Notes: a model not told the origin generated them from the letters alone. A stretch of DNA of 13,299 bases from Cyanobacteria bacterium NC_groundwater_1444_Ag_S-0.65um_54_12 (GCA_016267585.1 JACQUT010000170.1:1-13299); one strand, 5' to 3'. Numbered from the stretch's first letter, positions 1-7,353 are shown. Program-made: numbers and translations.

Positions 1-1573
1 TGAGCAAGGCCCATGCCAAGCCATAGGTAGCCTCTGGCGCCCGTTCAGAGGATCCGTGATGTTTGAGGAAATACTGATAAGCTTCCAGCGCCGGTCGATA
101 GTTTCCCGAACGATACAGGGATTCGGCATGCCAAAAAGCGGCTTCGCTGGCCAGCGGTCCGGTCGTCAATTGGCGAAAGGCCGTGTCTGCCGCTGGAAAA
201 TTGCCGTCGCGAAAATAGGCGATTCCCAACTTGAAGAGTACGTGTTCACTTTTGCCTTCCAGAAAATCCAGAGACTCCGGGTGCCTTGCCAAGCGGCGGT
301 AGCTGACAATCGCATCGGACAGTGCTCCGCTAGCTAGTTGTGCTTCGGCCAGTAGCCAGAGTCCTGGTGCGCTTAGACGTCCCCCCGGGTACTCGCGTTC
401 GAGTCGCTTGGCCCAGCGCAAAGCCTCCGGAATTTGGCCGGCAGCCAGTTCCAGCGCAGCCAGCTGATAAAGCGCTTCCGGTGCCCATTTACCGGTTGCC
501 TGTTGCAAAACTTCACGATAGCTTTCTCTGGCCTCTGGCAAAAGACCGCTATCTTGCTGAACTCTCCCCATGGCATAGAGTGCGGCGGCACGCAGTGCAC
601 CTTTCGGATAGCGTTGCAAATAAGTCAATAGCGCTTGCCGCGCTTCCGGCAAGCGGCCCAAGCGCTGCAGCGACCAGGCCGAACCATAGGCGGCAGCTTC
701 CGCGAAGTGCGAGGAGAGCGGAACTGCTTGGTAGTGCTGGACCGCTCTCACCCAATCATTGGCATTGGCCCCGGCTTCGGCAGCGAGAAACTCCGCGGCG
801 GAAAACAATTCATTTTCGTCATTTGCCAGATGGTTGCCCGGCAGGCTCGATGGTTCATCTGGCATGGCCAAACCAGCATTGCTGGCGCGCAGTGCTGTCA
901 GCTGTGCTGCCGCTTCATTGAGTTTACCTAGCCGCAGATAGTGATTCGCCAGTTGCAGACGAGCTTCACGCACCCGCGGACTGGTCGGGAACTCCAGCAA
1001 GACCTGCCGGAAAAACCATATGGCACGCGGACGCAGGCCAGCGCGGCTCGCTGCCCAGCCTGCACCATACCAAGCTGCTTCGCGCAACGAGGCATCCCGG
1101 GAGTACTCGAGCGTGCGGTAGACAGCGATCGCTTCCTCGTAAGCCCGGGCGGCGAAAAGTTCTTCTGCCAGGTCAAACTGGGCGCGTTCCGCACTATTCG
1201 TGCCCAGCAGCGGTATGAGCGCACGGTAGGCGCGAATGGCGCGCTGTGACTTTCCTTGTAGCGAATAGAGCTCCGCCAGCTTGGCCAGTGCTTTGGGGTA
1301 CCAGGGAGAATAAACCGGGACGTGCTCAAAGGCATCCTGCGCTCTTGGCCAATCTTTTAGCTTTAGCCGTGCCAACCCGAGCTGATAATAAACCTCATCC
1401 AGACTGACACCCTGCTTGCGAGCGGTGTCGGGCCAGAGGTGCAATTCTGCCAAGGAATTGGCGTTTGCCGCGAGCAGCTCCTTTGCCCGATCACGGCGTA
1501 CCGGAATCCCGGCTTGGGCTGGCACGGCCACCAAGACACTTAGCGCCAAGAAACAAGCAACCACGCGCCTCAT
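1..1573 (-). CDS. Exported tetratricopeptide-repeat (TPR) protein, C-terminus cut off by window edge
   Basis: An uninterrupted minus-strand frame runs from ATG at 1573 to base 1: 524 codons and no stop. The first 21 residues look like a Sec signal peptide, with Arg-Arg, then a hydrophobic stretch of Leu/Val/Ala, then a PAQA-G cleavage site. From about residue 60 to the edge the protein is a chain of some eleven helix-turn-helix units with TPR spacing (small residues at 8, 20 and 27, often ending in P), for example YYQLGLARLKLKDWPRAQDA and ALYQLAALELAAGQIPEALR. It is therefore probably an envelope or secreted scaffold protein binding other proteins or glycan; I see no enzymatic motif. Relatives of this general form include BamD- and CpoB-like proteins, but I cannot assign it to a family. 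It is divergent from the helicase gene and has no Shine-Dalgarno. A C7 in VVAC resembles a lipobox but lies before the hydrophobic core, so I do not call it a lipoprotein. Confidence 0.85.
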   Translation of the reverse strand, partial: MRRVVACFLALSVLVAVPAQAGIPVRRDRAKELLAANANSLAELHLWPDTARKQGVSLDEVYYQLGLARLKLKDWPRAQDAFEHVPVYSPWYPKALAKLAELYSLQGKSQRAIRAYRALIPLLGTNSAERAQFDLAEELFAARAYEEAIAVYRTLEYSRDASLREAAWYGAGWAASRAGLRPRAIWFFRQVLLEFPTSPRVREARLQLANHYLRLGKLNEAAAQLTALRASNAGLAMPDEPSSLPGNHLANDENELFSAAEFLAAEAGANANDWVRAVQHYQAVPLSSHFAEAAAYGSAWSLQRLGRLPEARQALLTYLQRYPKGALRAAALYAMGRVQQDSGLLPEARESYREVLQQATGKWAPEALYQLAALELAAGQIPEALRWAKRLEREYPGGRLSAPGLWLLAEAQLASGALSDAIVSYRRLARHPESLDFLEGKSEHVLFKLGIAYFRDGNFPAADTAFRQLTTGPLASEAAFWHAESLYRSGNYRPALEAYQYFLKHHGSSERAPEATYGLAWALL

Positions 1574-1579
1574 GCGCAC

Positions 1580-1608
1580 ATTGTAGGTTTGCTGTCACCA
1601 GAGTGCAA
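1580..1608 (-). promoter_or_regulatory. Promoter of the TPR gene, predicted leaderless
   Basis: On the minus strand TTGCAC (1608-1603) is followed after exactly 17 bases by TACAAT (1585-1580), which matches the -10 consensus at five of six positions. Six bases separate the -10 from the ATG, so the expected transcription start is the A of the start codon at 1573. No Shine-Dalgarno is present. The -35 matches consensus only in TTG. Confidence 0.55.
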
Positions 1609-1658
1609 GCCGACCTATCACAGCATTGACAAACATTTCGGCTTCCCGATGCGTGGCG

Positions 1659-1667
1659 TGCTACGAT
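1659..1667 (+). promoter_or_regulatory. Possible extended -10 promoter of the helicase gene
   Basis: TGCTACGAT is a TGn-extended -10 element (TACGAT, four of six positions). It ends ten bases before the helicase ATG at 1678, so transcription would begin within a few bases of, or at, the start codon. No Shine-Dalgarno precedes the ATG. A perfect TTGACA lies at 1626-1631, but 30 bases upstream, too far to pair with this -10. Confidence 0.35.
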
Positions 1668-1677
1668 CTGTTCTGCG

Positions 1678-4002
1678 ATGCCACAGCAATCAACCGCGCT
1701 CCGGGAAGCCTTTCTGACGGCGCAGTCCTTTACCCTCGATCCATACCAGCTGGTAGCCATCGAGCACTTGCTGGCTAGCGAATCAGTACTGGTCTCGGCA
1801 CCCACGGGTGCCGGAAAGACCGTGATAGCGGAATTTGCCATCTGGGTCGCGCTCCAGGCTGGCCAGCGCTGTATTTACACTACCCCGCTCAAGGCCCTTT
1901 CCAATCAAAAATTCCGCGATTTGCGGCAATGGTTACCAGAGCAGGTCGGATTGCTGACGGGTGACGTGGTAATCGAAGCCACTGCCCCAGTCCTGGTCAT
2001 GACCACCGAGATTTTGCGCAACATCTTGCAATCAGATCCCGAGCGCCTCTCGGATGTTTCTCACGTTATTCTGGATGAGGCGCACTATCTGGGTTCCGAG
2101 GGCCGCGGAACGGTCTGGGAAGAAACGATCGTGTTCTTGAGCAAGGAAACCCTGGTGGTAGCGCTCTCGGCTACCATTCCCAACGCCACTGAGCTTGCCG
2201 CTTGGGTCTCGGCAGTGCATCGCCCCATGGCAGTAGTGTCGCATACGCAGCGTCCCGTGCCCCTGGATCTATATGTGGCAACCCCGAACCTGCAAAGGCT
2301 TTTTACTGCCGGTGGCAAATTAGCCATCAAGAATTTCCAGACCAGTAACTGGGGAAGACTACCCGATCCGGTAGAAGTGATCGGTAACCTGCAAGCCAAG
2401 CGAATGCTGCCGGCCATTTATTTCGTCTTTTCGCGGCTGGGCTGCGAGCAGCATGCGCTAGATGTCATTGCAGCAGATCTGAACTTGACTTCCAAGACCG
2501 AGGCCTGGGAGATCGGCGAGACCGTCAGGCAAGCGGTACAAGCGACACCGGGCCTGTTGACCTCTGCTTCAGCGAGATGCTGGCTAGACAGATTGCCATA
2601 TGGCATTGCCCCGCATCATGCTGGCCTTTTGCCGCCACTCAAGCTGATCATAGAGAAGCTATTTCAACGGGGCCTGGTAAAGGTGGTTTTTGCCACCGAA
2701 ACCTTGGCGGCCGGAATCAACATGCCAGCACGTACCGTCGTGCTATCCAATCTGCTGAAACGTACTGACGACGGTCTACGCATGTTGACGGTGAGCGAAT
2801 TTCATCAGATGACCGGCCGTGCCGGCCGCCGGGGGATGGATCGCATAGGCCATGCGGTAGTGCTAGCGGGAGCGCGCTATTCGCCGCATGATCTGGCCAA
2901 GTTGGCCCGCGATCCGGTAGCGCCGTTGCGCAGCCGCTTCACCTTGAATTTTCATATGGTCGCTAACCTCACCCAGCGCTACGATCCAGCGCAGGCGCGA
3001 CGCATCGTGGAACAAAGTTTTTCGTCCTTTCAAAGTGCTGGCCTGCTGGGTCAGCTCCTGCAGCAACACCAAGAAGCTATGGTGCAATTAAAAGACTGCA
3101 AACCACTTTGTCCGGTTACCGAGACGCAGCCGCGCGTCGATTTGCTGGAGCGCCATCGTTGCGGGCGATCGCGCCAAGCATCGCTCAAGAAACGGGTAGC
3201 CGCCCTGGAGGCTGACGGATATGATTTACCCGCCAGTGCGGCTGACTGGGATAATTGTCCAGAGGTGATGAAAGCTCGGGAAAAGCTGGCTGCGGTATCG
3301 CAAGAGCTAGCAGCCATCCCTTGTGCTAGTTGCGGGTCGCGTCACAAATGTGAAAAACTGACCGAACAGTACTACCTGCTACAGCAAGAGACCAAGCAGC
3401 TGACTCGCAAAATCGAACAGACAAAAAGCAGTCACTGGCGAGAGTTTCAAGCGCTACAACGCGTACTGCAAGAGGCTGGCTATTTACGTGACAGGCAGTT
3501 GCTCGCGCGCGGTGTGGCGATCGCCCACCTCCGCACCACCAACGAGCTCATGGCTGCCGAATGTGTAGTAGGCGGCTGGCTTGAAGCGTTAATACCTGGT
3601 CAACTGACTGCGCTGGTCAGCTGCATCGTGGCTGAACCACCGCGCGGTCGACAAACCTGGTATCCTCTTCCCCTGGACCAGCCGATTCAGCGGATCTGCC
3701 GCAAACTGACGGCCAGCGGCAAAGATCTGCTGCGCCTCCAGCGCAAGCACGCTGTCGACCAGCCCGTCTATCTGGTCAAAGAATATGCCGGTCTGGTACA
3801 GGCTTGGGCCGAAGGGGCCGAATGGCCAGAGCTGATCGCGACCAGTGGCATAGACGAAGGCCAGCTAGTGCGCCACTTGCGTCAGGTCATCGATCTGCTG
3901 CAGCAGTTGAAAGGCATCCCGGGAGCCAGCGCCACGCTTGGCATGCGTGCGCACGAGGCCATAGCTTTGCTAGATCGCGACATTGTTTGTGAAGTATTCT
4001 GA
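1678..4002 (+). CDS. Ski2-like DExH-box helicase with C-terminal DSHCT domain
   Basis: This is a 774-residue superfamily 2 helicase of the Ski2/HelY type, expected to unwind RNA (or RNA-DNA) using ATP in the cytoplasm. Motifs visible: Q-like F-x-L-D-P-Y-Q (18-24), Walker A APTGAGKT (41-48), Ia TTPLKALSNQK (about 70-80), DEAH (133-136), SATIP (164-168), motif V region FATETLAAGINMP, and motif VI QMTGRAGRRG (377-386). The region after about residue 430 is helical, with a cysteine cluster C549-x2-C552-x5-C558 plus H556 that could bind a metal. The last 170 or so residues look like a DSHCT domain (MAAECVVGGWLEALIPGQL). The length is shorter than mycobacterial HelY and similar to cyanobacterial and Chloroflexota homologues as I recall them. 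ATG 1678 is the first start of the frame and gives a complete Q region. The gene appears monocistronic: it is divergent from the TPR gene and convergent with the CBS gene. The substrate is unknown. Confidence 0.92.
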   Translation: MPQQSTALREAFLTAQSFTLDPYQLVAIEHLLASESVLVSAPTGAGKTVIAEFAIWVALQAGQRCIYTTPLKALSNQKFRDLRQWLPEQVGLLTGDVVIEATAPVLVMTTEILRNILQSDPERLSDVSHVILDEAHYLGSEGRGTVWEETIVFLSKETLVVALSATIPNATELAAWVSAVHRPMAVVSHTQRPVPLDLYVATPNLQRLFTAGGKLAIKNFQTSNWGRLPDPVEVIGNLQAKRMLPAIYFVFSRLGCEQHALDVIAADLNLTSKTEAWEIGETVRQAVQATPGLLTSASARCWLDRLPYGIAPHHAGLLPPLKLIIEKLFQRGLVKVVFATETLAAGINMPARTVVLSNLLKRTDDGLRMLTVSEFHQMTGRAGRRGMDRIGHAVVLAGARYSPHDLAKLARDPVAPLRSRFTLNFHMVANLTQRYDPAQARRIVEQSFSSFQSAGLLGQLLQQHQEAMVQLKDCKPLCPVTETQPRVDLLERHRCGRSRQASLKKRVAALEADGYDLPASAADWDNCPEVMKAREKLAAVSQELAAIPCASCGSRHKCEKLTEQYYLLQQETKQLTRKIEQTKSSHWREFQALQRVLQEAGYLRDRQLLARGVAIAHLRTTNELMAAECVVGGWLEALIPGQLTALVSCIVAEPPRGRQTWYPLPLDQPIQRICRKLTASGKDLLRLQRKHAVDQPVYLVKEYAGLVQAWAEGAEWPELIATSGIDEGQLVRHLRQVIDLLQQLKGIPGASATLGMRAHEAIALLDRDIVCEVF

Positions 4003-4010
4003 TTCGACAA

Positions 4011-4047
4011 GGCGCCTGCCAGTGGACTGGTCCTCTGAACAGGCGCC
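4011..4047. terminator. Inverted repeat between convergent genes, possible bidirectional terminator
   Basis: GGCGCCTG (4011-4018) and CAGGCGCC (4040-4047) form a perfect 8-bp G+C-rich stem around a 21-base loop, which itself contains CCAG/CTGG. It lies in the 65-base gap between the helicase stop (4002) and the CBS gene stop (4068), where a two-way terminator is expected. Neither strand has a run of T after the stem, so it is not a classical intrinsic terminator. Confidence 0.5.
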
Positions 4048-4067
4048 GGCGAGACACTGTGCTTTAC

Positions 4068-4487
4068 CTAGTGCTTAAGACATTGTGCCTGGTGAATCTG
4101 CTGCAGTGCTTCAGCTACTAAATTCGCGTTACCGGCACCGGATAAATCGTCAAGCGAGAGCACTCCATGAATCTTCCCGTTGGAAGTGACACACAGTCTC
4201 CGTACCTTGTTCACGGTCATGACCTTTGCTGCTTCTTCTACCGGTGAATCGGGGGTAATGGTCACGGGTCGGCCATGGATCAATTCGCGCGCTGACCGAT
4301 CGATATTACCGGTTGCCACGCAATACACCGTGATGTCTCGATCAGTGACTACGCCCAGCAATTGGCCGTTCTCGGTGATAGGAACCATGCCGACATTGTG
4401 CTGTTTCATGGTTCTGGCGACATCGGCGATCCGAGCAGAAGGTGGGCAGGTGATAACTTCTTCGTTCATGATTTCACGTACTAACAT
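4068..4487 (-). CDS. CBS-domain pair protein
   Basis: This is a 139-residue stand-alone Bateman module. The first CBS domain spans about residues 5-57 (REIMNEEVITCPP ... GVVTDRDI) and the second about 68-122 (PVTITPDSPVEEAAKVM ... IHGVLSLDDL). The T-D-R-D after the first domain and R-R-L in the second are typical of pairs that bind adenosine nucleotides or S-adenosylmethionine; the ligand cannot be told from sequence. There is no fused enzyme or channel, no signal peptide and no membrane segment, so it is probably a cytoplasmic energy or redox sensor. The frame could begin at ATG 4505, but ATG 4487 is chosen because GAGGT lies seven bases before it, whereas 4505 has no Shine-Dalgarno. Two cysteines (C14 near PP and one three residues from the C-terminus) are not obviously functional. 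It is divergent from cysS under its own strong promoter. Confidence 0.88.
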   Translation of the reverse strand: MLVREIMNEEVITCPPSARIADVARTMKQHNVGMVPITENGQLLGVVTDRDITVYCVATGNIDRSARELIHGRPVTITPDSPVEEAAKVMTVNKVRRLCVTSNGKIHGVLSLDDLSGAGNANLVAEALQQIHQAQCLKH

Positions 4488-4492
4488 GGCGT

Positions 4493-4497
4493 TACCT
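4493..4497 (-). promoter_or_regulatory. Shine-Dalgarno deciding the CBS gene start
   Basis: Minus-strand GAGGT, about six to seven bases before ATG 4487, selects this start over the in-frame ATG at 4505. Confidence 0.6.
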
Positions 4498-4528
4498 CGT
4501 TTCATAGCTATTGTGTAACCGAAGTTCT

Positions 4529-4558
4529 AATATACACAAATTTATGAAGTTATTTCAA
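4529..4558 (-). promoter_or_regulatory. Sigma70/sigmaA-type promoter of the CBS gene
   Basis: On the minus strand TTGAAA (4558-4553) and TATATT (4534-4529) are 18 bases apart, each matching consensus at five of six positions. This is the best promoter in the window. The predicted start is near 4522, giving a leader of about 35 bases that holds the Shine-Dalgarno. The -35 abuts the promoter region of the divergent cysS gene. Confidence 0.65.
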
Positions 4559-4574
4559 GAAAGCAGCCACGATC

Positions 4575-4583
4575 TGGTAAAAT
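4575..4583 (+). promoter_or_regulatory. Extended -10 promoter of the cysS-mrnC-rlmB operon
   Basis: TGGTAAAAT is a TGn-extended -10 whose hexamer TAAAAT matches consensus at five of six positions. Seven bases separate it from the cysS ATG at 4591, so the transcript would start at or within about two bases of the start codon. No good -35 is seen (TTCAAG at 4554-4559, 18 bases upstream, is weak), as is acceptable for an extended -10. There is no room for a T-box leader. Confidence 0.5.
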
Positions 4584-4590
4584 AGTGGGT

Positions 4591-6078
4591 ATGTTGCGGA
4601 TATATAATGATCTGACGAAACGCTTGGAACGCTTTGCGCCGCTAGCTTACCCACGTGTTTCTTTCTACGTGTGCGGTGTCACGGTATATGATTACTGTCA
4701 CCTGGGCCATGCGCGCTGCTACATTGTTTGGGATATAGTACGCCGTTACTTGGCTTATCGCGGATATCAGGTAGTACATGTGCAGAATTTCACCGATATC
4801 GACGACAAAATCATACGGCGGGCTGCGGAGCTAGGAGAAGATCCTGGTTCATTGGCCCAGCGTTATGAAGCGGAATACTTTGCTGACATGGATCGGTTAA
4901 ATGTCGGGCGTGCCGATTATTATCCCAGAGCAACCGAGCATATCTACGAGATGATCGATTTTGTAGAAAAATTGCTCGAGCAAAAGCATGCTTACCTGAC
5001 ATCACAAGGTACAGTTTATTTCAAAGTGCGCTCTTATCCCCGTTATGGCCAGCTTTCAGGCCGAGAGTTAGCAGATCTTTCGCAGCGTACTCGCCTGGAA
5101 GACCCCGACCCTTACAAGGAAGATCCGGCGGATTTCGCTTTATGGAAAGCTGCCAAGGAAGGTGAACCTGCTTGGAATTCGCCTTGGGGTAGCGGACGCC
5201 CCGGTTGGCATCTGGAGTGCTCGGTCATGGCCAGTAAGCACCTGGGGGAAACTGTGGATATTCATGCCGGCGGCCGGGACTTGATTTTCCCTCATCATGA
5301 AAATGAGATAGCGCAGTCCGAATCTCTGACCGAGCAGCTTTTTGTCAAATATTGGCTTCATAACGGTTTTGTCAAGGTAGAAGCCGAAAAAATGGCAAAA
5401 TCTCTGGGCAATTTTCGTACGATACGCCAACTTCTGGAACACTATGACCCGCAGCAAGTAAGATATTTCCTGTTACAGACCCATTATCGGCAAGATTGTG
5501 ATTTTAGTGACCAGTCGCTTGATTCAGCGGGAAATGCTCTTGATAGACTCAGGCGCTCACTGGCCGAGCAAGCTGAAAGCTTGGCGCCGGCTACTGATCC
5601 GATTATCCAGTACCGGGCAGCTTTAGAGCAGGCTTTCCAGGCGGCCATGGATGACGACTTCAATACCCCGCGTGCCCTGGCAGCTCTCTGGGAAGCGCGT
5701 GCCCATTTGCGTGCCTTGCCGGACCAAGATCGAGCAGCGGCAGGCCATATCGTTGAACGGGTGCGCGAGCTGGGGGCCGTGCTGGGTATCGATCTGGGGC
5801 CATTGCCACGACAAACAGAACAGGCAATTCGAGCTATCGCCTGGCTAACGGAGCCGCTGCGTCAGCTTGCCAGCAACTTTGCCATCGCCAAAACAGCGCA
5901 AGAAGAACCACATGAGCTCTTGGATTCTTTGATTTTGCGTCGGCAGCAGGCGAAAAAAGAACGCAATTTCGCTTTGGCGGACGAGATTCGCAGCGAGCTT
6001 CGCAAGCTAGGCATAGCTTTAGCAGATCGACCTGGTGGGCAGACTTCCTGGGAACTGGCAACTGATGGAGTCTGCTGA
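4591..6078 (+). CDS. cysS: Cysteinyl-tRNA synthetase
   Basis: CysS charges tRNA-Cys with cysteine using ATP, in the cytoplasm. This is a complete 495-residue class I synthetase. The HIGH signature is H-L-G-H (37-40). The expected zinc ligands are C28, C210 (LECS), H235 and E239 (PHHENE), the same spacing as the E. coli enzyme. The KMSKS loop reads KMAKS (267-271), with Ala for the first Ser. A DALR-type helical region follows to about residue 430, and the C-terminus ends in a short tRNA-binding tail (ADEIRSELRKLGIALADRPGG). ATG 4591 is preferred to the in-frame GTG at 4585 because GTG would begin one base after the -10 element. It is the first gene of a tight operon with mrnC and rlmB. No Shine-Dalgarno is visible before the start. 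Confidence 0.97.
   Translation: MLRIYNDLTKRLERFAPLAYPRVSFYVCGVTVYDYCHLGHARCYIVWDIVRRYLAYRGYQVVHVQNFTDIDDKIIRRAAELGEDPGSLAQRYEAEYFADMDRLNVGRADYYPRATEHIYEMIDFVEKLLEQKHAYLTSQGTVYFKVRSYPRYGQLSGRELADLSQRTRLEDPDPYKEDPADFALWKAAKEGEPAWNSPWGSGRPGWHLECSVMASKHLGETVDIHAGGRDLIFPHHENEIAQSESLTEQLFVKYWLHNGFVKVEAEKMAKSLGNFRTIRQLLEHYDPQQVRYFLLQTHYRQDCDFSDQSLDSAGNALDRLRRSLAEQAESLAPATDPIIQYRAALEQAFQAAMDDDFNTPRALAALWEARAHLRALPDQDRAAAGHIVERVRELGAVLGIDLGPLPRQTEQAIRAIAWLTEPLRQLASNFAIAKTAQEEPHELLDSLILRRQQAKKERNFALADEIRSELRKLGIALADRPGGQTSWELATDGVC
6066..6070 (+). promoter_or_regulatory. Shine-Dalgarno deciding the mrnC start
   Basis: TGGAG inside the last codons of cysS lies nine bases before ATG 6080. It supports that start over ATG 6065, which would have a worse-spaced GGGA. 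Confidence 0.5.
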
Positions 6079-6079
6079 C

Positions 6080-6496
6080 ATGCTTCCTCCGATCACTGAA
6101 GAAGTTGCTGCATCCTCCAGCGCGCAGCGCCACTATCACCCGCGTGAACTAGCCTATGTGGGCGATGCGGTTTTCGAATTGCACGTACGTCGGCGCCTCT
6201 TGCAAAAAAAACTTCCCCAGCGCGAGCGACACCGAGCAGCAGTGGCACGAGTGCGAGCATCTGCTCAGGCAGCGGTATTGCGGATCTTGGAACCCTTGTT
6301 GAATGATACGGAACGCGCTGTCACGCGTCGCGCTCGCAATAACAAGGGTCCGGTTCCACGAACCATCGCCCAAAGTACTTATCGTCAGGCCACTGCACTC
6401 GAGGCCTTACTAGGCCACCTGTATCTGCAAGGGCAAACCGATCGCTTGGCCCAGTTGCTAGGTATCGTCGATAGTAGTTGCGAGGAAGCCCAGTGA
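6080..6496 (+). CDS. mrnC: Mini-ribonuclease III (23S rRNA maturation)
   Basis: Mini-III is a dimeric RNase III catalytic domain without a double-stranded RNA-binding domain; in Bacillus it trims the stem formed by the 23S rRNA ends. The 138 residues here match that size. The signature ELAYVGDAVFELHVRRRLL carries the catalytic Asp29, and TALEALLGHLYL carries the metal-binding Glu108. Both correspond in context to Asp23 and Glu94 of the B. subtilis enzyme as I recall them. The first 20 or so residues are unconserved-looking. The stop of cysS and this ATG are separated by one base, implying translational coupling. An in-frame ATG at 6065 would add five residues and overlap cysS by 14 bp. The order cysS-mrnC-rlmB is the known Bacillota arrangement. 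Confidence 0.93.
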   Translation: MLPPITEEVAASSSAQRHYHPRELAYVGDAVFELHVRRRLLQKKLPQRERHRAAVARVRASAQAAVLRILEPLLNDTERAVTRRARNNKGPVPRTIAQSTYRQATALEALLGHLYLQGQTDRLAQLLGIVDSSCEEAQ

Positions 6497-7311
6497 AAAT
6501 ACCTCCGCACCCGAGTGAGAGCGAGCAGCAGGAAAATATTCAAGCTGCTAATGCGGAAGTTATTTGGGGAAGACACGCGGTAGTGGAGGCGCTCAAAGGC
6601 GATCGTACTGTCAACAAGATCTGGTTATTGCGTAGCTTGGCAGATAAACAACTGGCAACTTTGATTTATCGCCTGGCACGGGAAAAGCGAGCGCCAGTTC
6701 AGGAAGTTGACCGTGGCAAGCTCGATCAACTGGCCCATGGTCCTCATCAAGGCATAGTAGCAGCGTTATCGCCCATGAATTACACTTCGTTCGAGGAACT
6801 GATCGAGCAGGCATGCCGAGCGGCGCAACCACTATTGCTGGTACTGGCAGGCATAGCGGATCCCCATAACCTGGGCGCGCTTATTCGTTCGGCCGATGCC
6901 GCAGGTGCACAAGGGGTAGTGTTACCCATGCGACGCGCTGCAGCATTGACGGGAACGGTAGCCAAGGCAGCAGCCGGCGCTCTGGAATATGTCCCGGTGG
7001 CACGGGTCACGAATATCTCACAAGCCTTGAAGGCACTCAAGAAAGCTGGCTTCTGGATAGTAGCAGCCGACGAGGCGGCGGCCCAAGTAGCCTATGAAGT
7101 TGATTTGACGGTGCCGATTGCTCTGGTGATTGGTGCCGAGGGCTCCGGTCTGCCACGTTTGGTGAGCGAGACTTGCGATTTTGCGGTTCGCATACCGCTC
7201 TACGGGCATGTGTCTTCCCTGAACGCTTCGGTCGCTGGAGCGTTGCTATTATTTGAAGCAGTGCGGCAAAGACACCAATCAACCATATCAGAGCGCCGCT
7301 CTAGGTTTTAA
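6493..7311 (+). CDS. rlmB: 23S rRNA 2'-O-methyltransferase, SpoU/TrmH family (RlmB type)
   Basis: This 272-residue SPOUT methyltransferase uses S-adenosylmethionine to methylate a ribose 2'-OH; in E. coli RlmB the target is G2251 of 23S rRNA. An N-terminal substrate-binding domain (about 24-100, VIWGRHAVVEALKG) precedes the knotted catalytic domain. The three SPOUT motifs are intact: N126-LGALIRSADAAG with the catalytic Arg, GAEGSG (214-219), and SSLN (241-244) followed by ASVAGALLLFEAVRQR. GTG 6493 is chosen as the start: GAGGAAG (6482-6488) lies just upstream, and the GTGA overlaps the mrnC stop by 4 bp. The alternative TTG at 6478 would add five residues. Being with mrnC and cysS, it fits a ribosome-making operon. 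Some members of this family modify other rRNA sites, so the exact nucleotide is inferred. Confidence 0.93.
   Translation: MKIPPHPSESEQQENIQAANAEVIWGRHAVVEALKGDRTVNKIWLLRSLADKQLATLIYRLAREKRAPVQEVDRGKLDQLAHGPHQGIVAALSPMNYTSFEELIEQACRAAQPLLLVLAGIADPHNLGALIRSADAAGAQGVVLPMRRAAALTGTVAKAAAGALEYVPVARVTNISQALKALKKAGFWIVAADEAAAQVAYEVDLTVPIALVIGAEGSGLPRLVSETCDFAVRIPLYGHVSSLNASVAGALLLFEAVRQRHQSTISERRSRF
7290..7308 (+). terminator. Weak terminator-like hairpin at the end of rlmB
   Basis: AGAGC-GCC-GCTCT (7290-7302) can fold into a 5-bp stem with a 3-base loop and is followed by AGGTTTT. It lies within the last codons of rlmB. The stem is short and the T run only four long, so at best it gives partial termination ahead of the rsmH operon. 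Confidence 0.25.
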
Positions 7312-7353
7312 GTAACTGCTCACTATACTCTTGTGTTCAAAAAATGTTCTTTG

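Noticed and set aside
340..921. 193-codon plus-strand open frame
   Set aside because: It is antisense to the TPR gene, whose signal peptide and TPR pattern are clear; the translation of the plus frame shows no domain and is low-complexity in Ala, Pro and Arg.
1550..1561. Lipobox-like VVAC (C7) in the TPR protein
   Set aside because: The Cys comes before the hydrophobic core; a normal signal peptidase I site (AQA-G) follows at residue 21.
1626..1631. Perfect TTGACA as a -35 for the helicase
   Set aside because: No -10-like hexamer lies 16-19 bases downstream, and the likely extended -10 at 1659-1667 is 30 bases away.
1491..1841. 116-codon minus-strand open frame crossing the divergent promoter region
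   Set aside because: It overlaps the starts of both the TPR and helicase genes and shows no recognisable family.
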